The position numbers and the translations under genes were made by a program. Positions 14,060 through 21,204 of a stretch of 21,204 nucleotides of DNA are shown piece by piece. Origin of the DNA: CAYXVU01 sp964468725 (GTDB lineage: Bacteria; Acidobacteriota; Blastocatellia; UBA7656). The stretch is from the NCBI GenBank assembly GCA_964468725.1, contig CAYXVU010000096.1, positions 1 through 21,204 of the forward strand. The letters run 5' to 3'. Each line of letters starts with the position of its first letter. The stretch's first letter is position 1. Under the pieces are notes generated by a model. That model saw only the letters and a program-made list of their open reading frames with translations. It had not been told where the DNA came from and ran no database searches.

Positions 14060-15034
14060 TTATCGAGTCTGGGGTACGGCGACAACTCGGAAACCGATGG
14101 AGGAGCCACGACGTTCCGGTTCGACGGGCGAACGGCTGGCCGAGCGACCACGGTCGCGGTCAGCATAAAAGCCCCCCCGAATCACCCGTTCTACCGGTTT
14201 GCGCCCGGTTTGCCGCGCGCTGCCATCCGTTGGCGCTCCGTTGTAGTCATCGTGCCAATAGTCCAGGCACCACTCCATCACGCTCCCGTGCATATCATAT
14301 AGGCCGAATCCATTGGCCACTTTTGTAGCTCCCACAGGGCTCTTCCCAGCCCGGCTCGCCAACTCTTCCGCGATGTTTTCGCCAAACGCAAAGGCGGTTG
14401 TGGTTCCTGCGCGGCAGGCATACTCCCATTCGGCTTCTGTCGGCAGGCGATACGCCCGGCCCGTAGCCCGCGACAGCCTTGCGCAAAACTCCATCGCTTC
14501 GTCCCAGGTAATCTGTTCAACCGGCAGGTCGTCGCCTGCGTAATGTGATGGATCGGGGTCGAGATTCAGATTCACTTTGCGCAACTTGGCGACAGCCTTC
14601 CATTGCGCTTGCGTCACCTCATACTTGCTTATGTAAAACGAGGGCACGTCAACCTCATGCTGCGGCGACTCGAATTCGCAGGCTATGGTTCTATCGTGGA
14701 TGCGTTCGGACAACGCTCTCTCTTGCGCGACCTGAGCGGGGCTGGTTCCCATCAGGAATTTGCCGCCTGTTATGTCAACCATCTCAAGGGCGACGCCGTT
14801 TATATTCTCAACGAAATAGCGCGCTTGTCCTTTTCGACGGCTGGTGATCTTTTTGTCTCCATTCATGGTCACGGTTTCAAACTCGAAGATCAGCCATTGC
14901 GGTTCGCTCGGACGGCGTTTCGTTTGACAGGCGACCGAGATCGTAAGCGATAGCGCCAACAGCGCCGCGATGACAACGTTGCACTCGACATAGGCTGACA
15001 AGTGTCGGTAATGAGGCTTTCGATTTATCCTCAT
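14060..15034 (-). CDS. FGE-sulfatase-fold (SUMF1-like) exported protein lacking FGE active-site cysteines
   Basis: The 324-residue protein has a hydrophobic N-terminal segment (20-36), possibly a lipoprotein signal with Cys36 in TISVAC. A leader FEFETVTMN..SRRKGQARYF (50-74) precedes a formylglycine-generating-enzyme-type C-lectin fold (80-320). Recognisable motifs are LEMVDITGGKFLMG, FYISKYEVTQAQW, LPVEQITWDEAMEFC, YRLPTEAEWEYACRAG, GLYDMHGSVMEWC and RVIRGGFY...SIGFRVV. True FGE needs a cysteine pair after the RGGS motif. Here that stretch (288-318) has no cysteine, so sulfatase activation is unlikely and a binding or structural role is more probable. The start ATG has GAGGAG 7 bases upstream. 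A shorter, decayed copy of its leader lies directly upstream. Confidence 0.88.
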   Translation of the reverse strand: MRINRKPHYRHLSAYVECNVVIAALLALSLTISVACQTKRRPSEPQWLIFEFETVTMNGDKKITSRRKGQARYFVENINGVALEMVDITGGKFLMGTSPAQVAQERALSERIHDRTIACEFESPQHEVDVPSFYISKYEVTQAQWKAVAKLRKVNLNLDPDPSHYAGDDLPVEQITWDEAMEFCARLSRATGRAYRLPTEAEWEYACRAGTTTAFAFGENIAEELASRAGKSPVGATKVANGFGLYDMHGSVMEWCLDYWHDDYNGAPTDGSARQTGRKPVERVIRGGFYADRDRGRSASRSPVEPERRGSSIGFRVVAVPQTR

Positions 15035-15059
15035 GGCATTTCTCCTCTCTATAGAAAAC

Positions 15060-15360
15060 TCACTTTCTGATTATCTTTTTGTCCTGCGAGCGAGCCTCTC
15101 CCTTTCGGCGGCTGATGATCTCGCCTTTTGAATTCATCGTCACGGTTTCAAAGGCGAAGCTTTGCGACGGAATCTCTTGTCGAAGGCATGTAACCAGCCA
15201 GGCTGGTTTCCGTGTTGACTGGCGCTTGATTTGAGCCTGCGCCTTGTTGCCAACGATTGTGTTGTCTACGGTCAACGATAATGGCAACCTAATCGCCAGT
15301 CCCTGCTGTGCAGAGGGCGCGCTCTGCTTGCTGATCGGCTTTCGCTTGGGGTATGACCAT
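15060..15360 (-). pseudogene. Decayed FGE-like leader gene (frameshifted, truncated)
   Basis: The segment FAFETVTMN..EIISRRKGEAR matches the leader of the intact FGE-like protein downstream (FEFETVTMN..KITSRRKGQAR), but the frame stops after DKKIIRK without any FGE domain. Upstream, an ATG overlaps the stop of the HTH gene as TAATG (15362-15358) and reads 23 codons to a TAG ending at 15289. The matching frame is a different one, open from the HTH stop. One indel within about 15290-15357 would join them. Only a TTG at 15287 could start the surviving frame. The most likely reading is an FGE-like gene, once coupled to the HTH gene, that lost its frame and its 3' part. A short functional protein cannot be excluded. 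Confidence 0.5.
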
Positions 15361-15653
15361 TAACGGTATTTGCCCTCTTCCTCCTGCTTTTGTCGAATCA
15401 GTCGGAGCGAGGCGCTACAGATGAGTAGAGCGCCACTCCCGGCCTCCACGAAATGGAGTTCGCCCGCCTCAACGCGCCGAAAGATGGCGCGCGCTGTCGT
15501 CTGCGTAAGCCGAGCGGCTTCGTCCGACGAAAACATCTGCACCTGCGCCGCACATGTCGGGCACCAGACCCTGCGCTCACAACGCAGGCGGATCAGAGTT
15601 CGTTCACGCTTCTCAAGCGTGATTTCGGTTTTGGTTTTGGTTCGCCTCATCAT
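15360..15653 (-). CDS. Small HTH DNA-binding protein with Cys motif (MerR/excisionase-like)
   Basis: This 97-residue probable DNA-binding protein is likely a local regulator. A basic N-terminus (MMRRTKTKTEITLEKRER) leads into a cysteine cluster, Cys25, Cys31 and Cys34 (CERRVWCPTC), that could bind zinc with a fourth ligand elsewhere (Cys79 is a candidate). A helix-turn-helix of the MerR/AlpA type follows: FSSDEAARLTQTTARAIFRRVEAGELHF (41-68). This pattern is common in small Acidobacteriota proteins, from memory. Two ATG codons in tandem (15653 and 15650) could start it, and no strong ribosome binding site is visible. It is the first gene of the minus-strand envelope cluster and divergent from the winged-helix regulator. 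Confidence 0.75.
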   Translation of the reverse strand: MMRRTKTKTEITLEKRERTLIRLRCERRVWCPTCAAQVQMFSSDEAARLTQTTARAIFRRVEAGELHFVEAGSGALLICSASLRLIRQKQEEEGKYR

Positions 15654-15791
15654 GTTAAAATTCGTCCGTCACCAAACCGCTTCGCGCCAATCTCCTCACC
15701 GGCGATGGCCAATTTGGCGACACCTGCGAGCATGACGGCCAAGCGTTCTGAAAGTCTTTAGTTGGCTGCGAATTCTTTCCGAAAGTTCCGA
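15654..15791. promoter_or_regulatory. Divergent promoter region with candidate operator
   Basis: These 138 bp separate the HTH gene from the winged-helix regulator, so they must hold at least one promoter for each direction. An 11-base palindrome GCCAATTTGGC lies at 15708-15718, and a related half-site CGCCAA lies at 15685-15690. These are candidate operator sequences. I could not identify convincing -10/-35 boxes. Confidence 0.35.
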
Positions 15792-18050
15792 ATGACGCCG
15801 ATGGGCAGATCCAAACAGCCGGTTTATGAGTTCGATAACTTCCGCCTCGACGACGCCGAGCGTCAACTGCTGCGCGACGGCCAGAGAGTACCGCTTCCGG
15901 CGAAGGCCTTCGATCTGCTGCTCGTGCTGGTCGAGAATCACGGGCGGTTGGTCGAGAAAGAAAGGTTGTACCAGCGCGTGTGGGCTGACCAGATCGTTGA
16001 AGAGTCGAACTTGACGGTGCAGATGTCGGCGATTCGTAAGGCGCTCGGCGAACGGCGCAACAATCCCCGCTACATTGCGACCGTTGCCGGTCACGGTTAC
16101 CGCTTTACAGGCGAAGTGCTCAGTCTAAGCGAAGAGACTGAAATCGTGATGGAGACGCAACAGATCTCGCGCATCGTCATTGAGAGAGAAGAGAACGACA
16201 TCACCGCGCCGGATATGGATCAGGCTTTTAAACAAAGCTCTCCCAAACAAGCCCAACCCCCCGGCGCTCAACTTCCCGCAGGGTCGAGAACTCTCTTATT
16301 CAATGGCCGAGGCATCACCCTACGGGCAGGGTTGTTACTTCTACTGGTTGGCGGCGTGGCGGCGGTTACATTTTATCGTTCCGAGCATCGAAACCGACAA
16401 TCATCGGAACCACATCCAGTGCCGACCTTAACGCTCAGGCGATTCACCACCTATGGTGGCGTGCCGTTTCGCGTTGCGATTTCGCCTGATGGACAGTCGC
16501 TGGTTTATCAGCAACGAATCAACGGCAAATACTCGCTCTGGCTCGGACAAATCGAGAGCAACACCAGTGTATTGCTCAATCAACAGGAAGGTCTGAGGTT
16601 TGATAATCTGATCTTTACGCCGGACGGCAAAAGCCTCTATTTCAACGTGACCGGTGCTAACCGTTCGCAGGCTATGCTGGCGCGCATGCCTGTATTGGGC
16701 GGAGTGATGACCGAGCTGATACCACTTGCCAACCCCATCACTTTCGCACCCGACGGAGCAAGAATGGCCTTCGTCCGCCGGGATGAAAGCACCAATGAAA
16801 CTGCAATCATCATCAGCGATGCAAGCGGGCAAAACCAGCACCTGCTGGTGACACGAAGGCCGCCGGAGAGCCTCTTGAGCGACGGGTTGTCGTGGTCGCC
16901 CGATGGCAAATCCATAGCCTTCAGCACAGACAACGTGAACGGGTTAGAGGAGATATGGTCGGCTAATGTTGCGGATGGCAGCATCAGCCGAATTAGTAAC
17001 CGTGATTGGAGCCATGTCTACAAAGTAGTGTGGTTGCCGGACGGCAGCGGTGTTCTGGCGCTCGCCAGAGAGCGGGTCGGGGAACGGTTTCGGCATATCT
17101 GGCTGATCTCGCGCCCTGACGGCGAAGCTCGCCAAATCACCAATGATCTGAACACGTTTCTGTTAGACAGCCTCAGCGTCTCGATGAATGGTAAGCTGGC
17201 AATTCTACAGGGACACTTCAACTGTGATCTCTGGCTGGCGCCGCATGGAGATGCCAACCCGGCGCGCCGCATTCTTCAAGGCGTCGCGCCGAGATATGAA
17301 GGTGTTGACGGATTGGCTTGGACGCCTGCCGGGCGGTTGCTCTATACGGCTTATACAGGAGACAGTCTGGTGATCTGGTCAATCAATCCGGATGGCAGCG
17401 ACCTGAAACAATTGACGCCCGGCGGAGCCAATGCCAGCGATAGTTATCTCTGTGTCACCCCTGATGGTCGTCACGTAGTCTTTCAATCGAATCGGTCGGG
17501 CGGGATTGAAATCTGGCGCATAAACGCTGACGGCAGCAACTTGATCCAGATGACCACTGGCGGAAACAATTCTCAGCCGAGCCTTTCGCCGGACGGGCAG
17601 ACAATTATCTACAAATCGGCGCTCGCTGGCCGGACGACGCTCGCGCGCATTCCCATTGGCGGCGGCGAGCCGACGCTGATTACCGAAACCTCTTCTCAAG
17701 CCTTTCAAATCTCTCCCGACGGAACGCTCATTGCCTGTGCAGAGCCATCTTCCAACCGCTTGCTGATTATTCCGTTCGCCGGAGGGCCGCCGGTAAAATC
17801 GTTCCCGATGCCCGAAACCGCTTTTCGTGCAACCCGCTTGCATTGGACGCCTGATGGAAAAGCTGTTGTCTACAGAGGCGGAGCTTCCGGGTTGCTTCAG
17901 CAATCGTTGGATGAATTGGTTCCGCGCCCGCTCAAAGGCTTTGAACAGATGGCGATTCGCAACTTCGCCTGGTCGTTCGATGGCAAGAGCCTTGCGTATT
18001 CAAGCGGCCCGACCACCCAGGAAATCATCCTCATCGAACGCCTCCCCTAG
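15792..18050 (+). CDS. Membrane-anchored winged-helix regulator with TolB-type beta-propeller
   Basis: This CadC-like one-component regulator has 752 residues from the chosen ATG. An OmpR/PhoB-type winged helix spans about 10-107, with YEFDNFRLD..ERQLLRDGQRV at the front and VAGHGYRFTGEV at the wing. After a variable linker, one transmembrane segment lies at about 178-195 (LRAGLLLLLVGGVAAVTFY). The rest is an extracytoplasmic beta-propeller with repeated PD40/WD40-like units (ISPDGQSLVY, FTPDGKSLYF, FAPDGARMAF, WSPDGKSIAF, VTPDGRHVVF, LSPDGQTIIY, WTPDGKAVVY). A TTG at 15762 would add 10 residues, and an ATG at 15801 is also possible; none has a strong ribosome binding site. By analogy to CadC/ToxR the propeller could sense an envelope signal. 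The likely target is the divergent exported cluster. Confidence 0.9.
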   Translation: MTPMGRSKQPVYEFDNFRLDDAERQLLRDGQRVPLPAKAFDLLLVLVENHGRLVEKERLYQRVWADQIVEESNLTVQMSAIRKALGERRNNPRYIATVAGHGYRFTGEVLSLSEETEIVMETQQISRIVIEREENDITAPDMDQAFKQSSPKQAQPPGAQLPAGSRTLLFNGRGITLRAGLLLLLVGGVAAVTFYRSEHRNRQSSEPHPVPTLTLRRFTTYGGVPFRVAISPDGQSLVYQQRINGKYSLWLGQIESNTSVLLNQQEGLRFDNLIFTPDGKSLYFNVTGANRSQAMLARMPVLGGVMTELIPLANPITFAPDGARMAFVRRDESTNETAIIISDASGQNQHLLVTRRPPESLLSDGLSWSPDGKSIAFSTDNVNGLEEIWSANVADGSISRISNRDWSHVYKVVWLPDGSGVLALARERVGERFRHIWLISRPDGEARQITNDLNTFLLDSLSVSMNGKLAILQGHFNCDLWLAPHGDANPARRILQGVAPRYEGVDGLAWTPAGRLLYTAYTGDSLVIWSINPDGSDLKQLTPGGANASDSYLCVTPDGRHVVFQSNRSGGIEIWRINADGSNLIQMTTGGNNSQPSLSPDGQTIIYKSALAGRTTLARIPIGGGEPTLITETSSQAFQISPDGTLIACAEPSSNRLLIIPFAGGPPVKSFPMPETAFRATRLHWTPDGKAVVYRGGASGLLQQSLDELVPRPLKGFEQMAIRNFAWSFDGKSLAYSSGPTTQEIILIERLP

Positions 18051-18170
18051 CTGCTAAGCGTTCCCGTAACGATCTTGCCGTTTTGATTTACCTCTCCCTC
18101 ATCCGGTCAGGAGTGCTTAATCGTAACGCATCACCTTAGTATGAAGCCTCTTCCGAATGATACATTTTTC

Positions 18171-19487
18171 TTAGGCCGAAGCAATGGCGAAGGCGCTGTC
18201 GAGCGCGGCGACCAGTTCATCCATATCGGCTTGCGAAGCGATGAGCGGCGGGCCGAGACGAATGACGTTGCCATGCAGACCGCCTTTGCCGATCAAGACC
18301 CCGTGCCGCCGCGTTTCTTCGAACACCTTGAGCACGGCTTGCGGATGAGGCTCTTTGGTTGAGCGGTCTTTGACGCATTCAATGGCTTGCATCAAGCCCA
18401 GGCCGCGCAGATCACCAATGATGGAATACTTATCCTTCAAGGCTTCCAGCTTTTCGCGCAGATAGCCGCCGACCACTCGCGCATTGGTCGGCAGGTCGTT
18501 CTCTTCGATGACGCGAATGGTCGCTCGCGCAGCGGCCATCGTCACCGGGTTGCCGCCGAAGGTTGAAAAGGTCAAGGTCGGGAATTTGTCTGCGACTTCG
18601 GGAATGGCCGTTGTGCAACCGATAGGCGTCCCGTTGGCCATACTCTTAGCAAAGGTGATGATTTCGGGTTCGACTTCCCAATGTTCAATGCCGCACCACT
18701 TGTCTCCAGTGCGCCCCCATCCGGTTTGCACTTCGTCGCAAATGAAGATGCCGCCGTAGCGCCGCACGATTTCGGTGACGACTTTGAAGTACTCTTTCGG
18801 CGGCGTGATGAACCCGCCAACCCCCAGAATCGGCTCGGCGATGAAGGCCGCGACGCTGCCCGTCGTCGCCGTTTGAATCAACTCTTCGACATCGCGCGCG
18901 CACTCCAACCCGCAGTTGTCGGGCGTCGCGTTAAACGGACAGCGATAGCAATAGGGCGCGTGGGCATGCAAGATGCCGGGCAGGCTGACCGCGCCATGTT
19001 TCCATACCGAATGCCCTGTCGCTGTCATATTGGCCACCGAGCGACCGTGATAGCCGTAGCGCAAGGCGATAATTTCCGTATTGCCCGTGTAGATGCGTGA
19101 CAAGACCATAGCGGTTTCGTCGGCTTCCGTGCCGCTATTGGTGAAGAAACTCTTCTTCAGTCTGCCCGGCGTGATCTGCGCAATTTTTTCGGCAACTTCG
19201 ACCGCTGGCTGATTCACGTAGAGCGTCGAAGTATGGGCGATCTTGGCGACCTGTTCGCTGACCGCTTCGACGACTTCGGGGCGCGCATGGCCAACAGAGG
19301 TGGTCAGCACGCCGCCGAAGCAATCCAAATAGCGATTGCCATCCGTATCCCACACCTGCATGCCTTCCCCATGCGTGAGCGCAAGAGGTTGTTCGTAATA
19401 AGTAGCCGCGCACGGCCAAATATACTCTTTATTCTTCGCGATGAGTTCAGCGGTCAATGAATTTTGCGCCGGGTTTTGTGCGGTCAT
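18171..19487 (-). CDS. Class III PLP aminotransferase, AGXT2/beta-alanine type
   Basis: This PLP-dependent omega-aminotransferase has 438 residues. PLP contacts are FFTNSGTEADETA (114-126), GYHGRS (145-150), Asp251 in CDEVQTGWGRTGD and the Schiff-base Lys281 in TFAKSMANG. A cysteine group, Cys180, Cys183, Cys192 and Cys196 (APYCYRCPF...NCGLECARD), marks the alanine-glyoxylate aminotransferase 2-like subgroup, which accepts beta-alanine and beta-aminoisobutyrate in characterised relatives. I chose the ATG at 19487 because GGAGG lies 6 bases upstream. The frame is open to 19631, but those 48 extra residues look non-coding. The gene stands alone on its strand. Together with the dihydropyrimidinase it suggests pyrimidine-base catabolism, but arginine, ornithine or GABA-type substrates are possible. 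Confidence 0.92.
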   Translation of the reverse strand: MTAQNPAQNSLTAELIAKNKEYIWPCAATYYEQPLALTHGEGMQVWDTDGNRYLDCFGGVLTTSVGHARPEVVEAVSEQVAKIAHTSTLYVNQPAVEVAEKIAQITPGRLKKSFFTNSGTEADETAMVLSRIYTGNTEIIALRYGYHGRSVANMTATGHSVWKHGAVSLPGILHAHAPYCYRCPFNATPDNCGLECARDVEELIQTATTGSVAAFIAEPILGVGGFITPPKEYFKVVTEIVRRYGGIFICDEVQTGWGRTGDKWCGIEHWEVEPEIITFAKSMANGTPIGCTTAIPEVADKFPTLTFSTFGGNPVTMAAARATIRVIEENDLPTNARVVGGYLREKLEALKDKYSIIGDLRGLGLMQAIECVKDRSTKEPHPQAVLKVFEETRRHGVLIGKGGLHGNVIRLGPPLIASQADMDELVAALDSAFAIASA

Positions 19488-19908
19488 AGTAGCCTCCGAA
19501 GATGGGTTGCTGTGCAATTGAGGGCGCAGACATTTAATACGCAAATGCGGCGAGTGACAAGTGCAGAATACGACCTTCGGTTTTTGAAGAAGCATCAGAC
19601 GCGGATGAACCCGAAGGCGAGAGATTGTCACGGGTTCAGGATTCGTATCCGTGTCTATCCGTCTACTCTGCTCTCATTCGCGCCCGCTTCTGTCTGAAGT
19701 GTCATCGAACAGCGAGGGGAATAATTCTTCCCGTCTATGGCATTTAATAATTGTGCGATGACGTGCGGGACTCTCTCCTGTCCGCAGCCTTTGACGAGTT
19801 TGGCAGAGAAATCAACCTTCCGCAGTCCTTACAGATTCAGGCAATATCATAAACAGGGGCTTCTGTGAGGACTGCGGAGCGATCACCCAGAAGAAAGAGG
19901 ACGCAAAG
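19488..19908. other. Intergenic region with repeat-like and hairpin sequences
   Basis: About 420 bp lie between the aminotransferase start and the glucosidase start and should hold promoters for both directions. The part 19595-19665 contains repeated 'ATCCG' units in both orientations, similar in style to the segment at 1500-1615. A 17-bp inverted repeat is at 19819-19878. No gene with a credible start is seen. The glucosidase frame is open back to 19795 but has no usable start codon before 19909. Confidence 0.5.
19819..19878. repeat. 17-bp inverted repeat (long hairpin)
   Basis: TCCGCAGTCCTTACAGA (19819-19835) and TCTGTGAGGACTGCGGA (19862-19878) are reverse complements with one mismatch that becomes a G-U pair in RNA. 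The loop is 26 bases. It ends 30 bp upstream of the glucosidase GTG. There is no T-run, so it is not a classical terminator. Confidence 0.8.
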
Positions 19909-21204
19909 GTGGCCAGAGAAGAGCAGCGCTTGGCAAAAGACCGCGAGCGCAAATCGTACTGGAAACGTTGGGGGCCGTATTTGAGTGAGCGCGCTTGGGG
20001 GACGGTGCGCGAAGATTACAGCCCTGACGGCGACGCCTGGAGTTTCTTTCCGCACGATGAGGCGCGCTCGAAAGCCTATCGGTGGGGCGAAGACGGCATC
20101 GGCGGCATCTGTGACCGTCGCCAGTTTATCTGTTTTGCTCTGGCCTTGTGGAACGGGCGCGACCCGTTTTTGAAAGAGCGCCTCTTCGGTCTGACCGGCC
20201 CGCAGGGCAATCATGGCGAAGATGTCAAAGAGTCTTATTTTTACCTCGATTCGACGCCGACGCACAGCTATATGAAGTTTCTCTATAAATACCCGCAGGC
20301 TGCTTTTCCTTACGAAGACCTGATCGCAACCAACGCACGGCGCACCCGACTCGAAAGCGAATATGAACTGGCGGACACCGGCGTCTTCGATGATGACCGC
20401 TATTTCGATATCTTCATCGAGTATGCCAAAGCAGCCCCCGAAGACCTGCTGGTGCGCCTGACAATTTATAATCGCAGCCTGGAAGCTGCCGAGTTGGACG
20501 TTCTGCCGACCATATGGTTTCGCAATACCTGGTCATGGAGCGAGGACGCCAAACGCCCCAGCCTACGCCGCAGCCGCGATGTCAAAAATGCCAGCGTCAT
20601 CGAGTTGCGACACTCCCATTATGGCCATCGCTGGTTGTTTTGCCAGCACGCGCCGGATGTGCTCTTCACCGAGAACGAAACCAACACCAAACGTCTCTAC
20701 AACGCGCCAAACCTCAGCCCGTACGTTAAGGATGGCATCAACGATTACATCATTGACGGCAACAAAGCGGCAGTGAACCCTGCACAGCGTGGCACGAAGG
20801 CCGCCCCTCATTATCACCTCAAGCTCGCAGGGGGCGAGAGCAAAGTCATCCGGCTGCGTTTGACTGATCTGGAAATACCGCCAAGCGGCAGCGACCCGTT
20901 CAACGGCGGCTTTGAAAAGACTTTTGCCGAATGCCTCAGCGAAGCCGACGAATTTTATCAGCAGATCATCCCCGTGACCTTGAGCGACGATGCCAGGAAT
21001 GTTGCGCGCCAAGCCTTCGCCGGGCTGCTGTGGAGCAAACAGTTCTACTATTACGATGTGCGGTCATGGCTTAAAGGCGACCCGACACAACCGCCGCCGC
21101 CGCCGCAAAGAGCGCAGGGGCGCAATGTCGAATGGGTGCATCTTTACACCGACGACATCATCTCGATGCCCGACAAATGGGAATACCCCTGGTTTGCGGC
21201 GTGG
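19909..21204 (+). CDS. GH63/MGH1-like glucosidase, 5' part only (runs off window)
   Basis: This glycoside hydrolase is related to GH63 (processing alpha-glucosidase / mannosylglycerate-hydrolase-like clan with an (alpha/alpha)6 barrel). The 432 codons present stay open to the window edge. They begin with the characteristic REEQRLAKDRERKSYWKRW, then GPYLSERAWGTVREDYS, AYRWGEDGIGGICDRRQFIC, NHGEDVKESYFYLDSTPTHS and TWFRNTWSW-like segments. The C-terminal barrel is just starting at IISMPDKWEYPWFAAW, and the catalytic acids are expected beyond the edge. No signal peptide is seen, so it is probably cytoplasmic. I chose GTG at 19909, with AAAGAGG about 8 bases upstream, because no ATG precedes the conserved N-terminus. 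A short (CCG)n run gives a proline stretch near codon 394. Substrate (trehalose, kojibiose-like, glucosylglycerate or other) cannot be read from this half. Confidence 0.88.
   Translation, partial: MAREEQRLAKDRERKSYWKRWGPYLSERAWGTVREDYSPDGDAWSFFPHDEARSKAYRWGEDGIGGICDRRQFICFALALWNGRDPFLKERLFGLTGPQGNHGEDVKESYFYLDSTPTHSYMKFLYKYPQAAFPYEDLIATNARRTRLESEYELADTGVFDDDRYFDIFIEYAKAAPEDLLVRLTIYNRSLEAAELDVLPTIWFRNTWSWSEDAKRPSLRRSRDVKNASVIELRHSHYGHRWLFCQHAPDVLFTENETNTKRLYNAPNLSPYVKDGINDYIIDGNKAAVNPAQRGTKAAPHYHLKLAGGESKVIRLRLTDLEIPPSGSDPFNGGFEKTFAECLSEADEFYQQIIPVTLSDDARNVARQAFAGLLWSKQFYYYDVRSWLKGDPTQPPPPPQRAQGRNVEWVHLYTDDIISMPDKWEYPWFAAW

Noticed and set aside
19488..19631. 48-residue N-terminal extension of the aminotransferase
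   Set aside because: The internal ATG at 19487 has a strong GGAGG ribosome binding site and matches the family's usual start. The extension looks non-coding.
21090..21107. Short (CCG)n run in the glucosidase gene
   Set aside because: It encodes a plain proline stretch in frame, and is too short to treat as a meaningful repeat feature.

Overview
The window is about 21 kb of bacterial chromosome, mostly GC-rich (near 60% G+C in typical coding lines). It looks like an Acidobacteriota genome, probably of the Blastocatellia type. That is an inference from gene style: a winged-helix/TolB-propeller one-component regulator, a FGE-like secreted protein with the 'FEFETVTMN...RRKGQARYF' leader, small HTH proteins with a CPTC motif, and a GH63-type glucosidase. 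No rRNA, CRISPR array, integrase or intact insertion sequence was seen.

Layout. (1) 1-760: an A+T-richer stretch, a tRNA-Arg(CCG) with its own intrinsic terminator, then about 350 bp without a convincing gene. (2) 757-2515, plus strand: queF (queuosine pathway), a small acidic unknown protein, and an AlkA/OGG1-like DNA glycosylase. The glycosylase runs tail to tail, with a 9-bp overlap, into nth. (3) 2507-6042, minus strand: a beta-class DNA methyltransferase, a 42-codon ORF, pepP, a secreted unknown protein and nth. The 42-codon ORF is joined to both neighbours by ATGA overlaps and may be a truncated restriction endonuclease. (4) 6196-7947, plus strand: a stand-alone Klenow-like family A DNA polymerase. 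(5) 7968-9353, minus strand: dihydropyrimidinase.

(6) 9552-15653, minus strand: a run of mostly exported proteins. In transcription order these are a small CPTC/HTH protein, a decayed FGE-like gene, an intact FGE-like protein, a di-heme cytochrome c, a secreted Gly-tailed protein, a leucine-rich-repeat protein, and a 58-residue exported peptide. Divergent from this run is a membrane-anchored winged-helix/TolB sensor-regulator (15792-18050). (7) 18171-19487, minus strand: a class III aminotransferase of the AGXT2/beta-alanine type. (8) 19909 to the window end, plus strand: a 5'-partial GH63-like glucosidase preceded by a 17-bp inverted repeat.

How the genes work together. nth, the AlkA-like enzyme and the Klenow-like polymerase are all DNA repair or synthesis functions. 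Dihydropyrimidinase and the aminotransferase could serve reductive pyrimidine breakdown (dihydrouracil to N-carbamoyl-beta-alanine, and beta-alanine transamination), though the envelope cluster separates them. The best candidate for an undescribed system is region 6: an envelope-facing cluster combining redox (di-heme cytochrome), binding (LRR, FGE-like lectin fold) and two DNA-binding proteins around one divergent promoter region.
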